Below are positions 62,616-64,000 of a stretch of DNA of 64,000 nucleotides, piece by piece (the first letter of the stretch is position 1; each line of letters starts with the position of its first letter). The DNA comes from CAILZL01 sp963791615. Lineage in GTDB: Bacteria > Pseudomonadota > Gammaproteobacteria > Steroidobacterales > Steroidobacteraceae. The notes below the pieces were generated by a model, which was not told the DNA's origin, ran no database searches, and saw nothing but the letters and a program-made list of their open reading frames with translations. The DNA lies in the NCBI GenBank assembly GCA_963791615.1, contig CAWBTE010000006.1, positions 1,488,001-1,552,000 of the forward strand, in the 5' to 3' direction. Position numbers and translations under genes: made by a program.

Positions 62616-63194
62616 ATGAAACGCTTACTTGCCACGGGTTTGCTCACTGCATTGTTCGCCCTGCCGGCATTCGCCGCGCTCAACCCCGGCGATGCCGCAC
62701 CGGATTTTTCCACCCAGGCCTCCATGAACGGCAAGGCCTTCACGTTCGCATTGAAGGACGCGCTGAAAAAAGGACCGGCAGTGGTGTACTTCTATCCCTC
62801 CGCCTACACCGGCGGCTGCAACCTGCAGGCGCGCACCTTTTCGCAGAACATCGACAAGTTCAACGCCGCGGGCGTCACCATCGTGGGCGTGTCGCTGGAC
62901 AGCATCAAACGCTTCAATGACTTTTCCGCCGATCCCGAATTCTGCGCCGGCAAATTTGCCGTGGCCTCGGATGCCGACGGCGCCATCGCCAAGAGCTACC
63001 AGCTGAACATCCGCCCTGCCAGAGAAGAAGCGAAAGATACCCGCGGCATCGCCATCGATCATGCCATGGCCGAACGCACCACCTTCATCGTGACCCCCGA
63101 TGGCAAGGTGGCCGCAACTGTCGGCGGCGTCACTCCTGCTGAAAATGTCGAGCAGAGTCTGGCTGCGGTGGAGAAATTGAAAGCGGCCAAGTAA
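62616..63194 (+). CDS. Exported peroxiredoxin (AhpC/TSA, BCP-like)
   Basis: 192 residues with a signal peptide ending LPAFAAL. GDAAPDFSTQASMNGKAFTF opens the thioredoxin-like fold, and VVYFYPSAYTGGCNLQARTF holds the peroxidatic Cys68 (family PxTxxC, here SAYTGGC). A second Cys in DPEFCAGKFAVASD may act as resolving residue. It reduces hydroperoxides in the periplasm. An intrinsic terminator follows. It is divergent from mltD. Confidence 0.9.
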   Translation: MKRLLATGLLTALFALPAFAALNPGDAAPDFSTQASMNGKAFTFALKDALKKGPAVVYFYPSAYTGGCNLQARTFSQNIDKFNAAGVTIVGVSLDSIKRFNDFSADPEFCAGKFAVASDADGAIAKSYQLNIRPAREEAKDTRGIAIDHAMAERTTFIVTPDGKVAATVGGVTPAENVEQSLAAVEKLKAAK

Positions 63195-63249
63195 CAACTC
63201 CGCATCAGATTTGCGCGCATCATCATTAGTGCGCGCCTTGCAAACTCAG

Positions 63250-63284
63250 CACCCAAGTCATCCGGCTTGGGTGTTTTGCTTTTG
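63250..63284 (+). terminator. Intrinsic terminator after the peroxiredoxin gene
   Basis: CACCCAAG and CTTGGGTG pair around an eight-base loop, followed by TTTTGCTTTT. It lies 56 nt past the peroxiredoxin stop. Confidence 0.85.
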
Positions 63285-63401
63285 GGGTTTGCGGCGAGTA
63301 ACTGCGGGCAACACCGCCTGTACGGGCATACTTGCCGCTCGCTTGATTTCCTGCAAGCCATGCGGAATTTCCAAGCCGATATTCCGCTTTGACTTAGACA
63401 T
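63258..63401 (-). pseudogene. Decayed antitoxin N-terminus (HigA-like)
   Basis: A 47-codon frame reads MSKSKRNIGLEIPHGLQEIKRA, closely like the N-terminus of HTH antitoxins that begin RNIGLEILEGLREIK, and then loses similarity before any helix-turn-helix and stops inside the peroxiredoxin terminator. An AGG site precedes the ATG. Too short to be functional. Confidence 0.55.
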
Positions 63402-63446
63402 CGATTGCCTTTTTGGTCTAAGGAATGCCGGAATAACCGGTGTGAT

Positions 63447-63470
63447 AAATACCTGCGGATCGACGGCCCG
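63447..63470. repeat. Short ATCGAC repeat (copy 3, right half only)
   Basis: AAATACCTGCGGATCGAC followed by GGCCCGGCGTC matches the right arms of the copies at 15077 and 18699. No left arm is seen. Confidence 0.5.
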
Positions 63471-63473
63471 GCG

Positions 63474-63698
63474 TCACGAACCAGCGCGTACACGATAGCA
63501 ACAAACGTTTGCACCGCACCGTAATGCGAATGACCACGCCCTGCGCCACATCCTCCGCGTGCGCACCGAACCACCCAGCAACTCGACCAGTGACTGCGTG
63601 GTCCGGATTCCGCGTTCACTCGACTTGACGCCATGCACGATTTCACCACGCTTGATCTTCATCAGTCCGCCAGTAATCTCGAGACCGATATTGCGTTC
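63474..63698 (-). pseudogene. Second decayed HTH antitoxin
   Basis: The minus-strand frame reads ERNIGLEITGGLMKIKRGE, then SSERGIRTTQSLVELLGGSVRTRRMWRRA. This parallels the antitoxin pattern RNIGLEI...IKRGE...IREKTGLSQSxFAxLLGVSVRTLQxWEQGRR, but the helix-turn-helix residues are altered, a usable start is lacking before 63662 and the tail is unrelated. A degraded copy, related to the fragment at 63258. Confidence 0.55.
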
Positions 63699-64000
63699 AA
63701 CTAGTCGATCAACTCGCCACTGATTGACCCAATGAAGTCTGAGTCAAAACGCATCAGCCGCAACAGAACGCAAGTCGACAATGCCTTCTAACCTTCTGCG
63801 GCAGCATCATTCCGACTGCGCCAATTTCACAGGGACTGTGAGCGCCTTCGACCTTACGCGAAATGGTCGATCCAACGAAAGGCCTAGATGATCGCGATGA
63901 TGCATTGCAACCTTGTGATGCCGCACCGATCGCCTTGACGGTTCTGTTAATGCGCGTTGCCAAAAGCGATTCCATGCTTTCGCGCAAAAAGCTTATCTGC
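63699..64000. other. No recognisable gene
   Basis: A minus-strand open frame (63754-63987) exists but shows no family features and no ribosome-binding site. I see no RNA gene or repeat. Together with the fragments before it, this looks like decaying accessory DNA. Confidence 0.4.

Noticed and set aside
1..64000. CRISPR arrays or rRNA genes
   Set aside because: No regularly spaced repeats and no rRNA-like sequence were seen by eye in the window.

Overview
The window is a stretch of proteobacterial chromosome, moderately GC-rich, and the gene orders point to Gammaproteobacteria: a PCMT-like gene, rhodanese and tolC, then waaA, lpxL and kdkA; glnE; yqgE-ruvX-pyrB; pilT divergent from yggS-proC; yggT-yggU-DUF4426; htpG; ppnN. 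I cannot place it to genus. No tRNA, rRNA or CRISPR array is visible.

Layout. 1-2150: the 3' end of rnd, then a small accessory patch with an unknown gene and a HigB/HigA-type toxin-antitoxin pair. 2250-7090: adenylate kinase with a histone-like tail, PPi-dependent phosphofructokinase and a proton-pumping pyrophosphatase, a pyrophosphate-energy group. 7090-11510: a 4.4-kb insert (haloperoxidase-like lipoprotein, LytS-type kinase, degenerate second kinase, LytTR regulator) bracketed by a perfect 67-bp duplication of the hppA 3' end. 11.5-20.3 kb: accessory genes (di-haem peroxidase, fucosyltransferase-like and FkbM-like enzymes, ModA-like protein, LysR regulator, GcvT-like protein, Tat-exported aldo/keto reductase, decayed antitoxin) with palindromic repeats. 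20.3-31.9 kb: cytochrome b561, a GGDEF/EAL protein and a TolC/Kdo/lipid A cluster. 31.9-46.8 kb: conserved housekeeping genes and three tandem PilT-family motors. 46.9-51.1 kb: a block separating proC from yggT, holding a periplasmic protease overlapping an FHA membrane protein, and a CrtI-like oxidoreductase with a small partner. 51.3-63.2 kb: YggT, YggU, HU, HtpG, ParA, PpnN, an L,D-transpeptidase, MltD and a peroxiredoxin. 63.2-64 kb: antitoxin remnants and no intact gene.

Working groups: pfp and hppA use pyrophosphate as an energy currency; waaA, lpxL, kdkA and the GT9 enzyme build the lipid A-Kdo-core region; pilT, pilU and a third paralogue drive pilus retraction; pyrB and the PyrK-like protein belong to pyrimidine synthesis.

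Caution: several normally essential or conserved genes (hppA, pilU, mltD, pyrB) and several accessory ones are broken by single-base indels, nearly all +1 insertions. This looks more like residual sequencing error than gene death, so those genes are annotated across the breaks.
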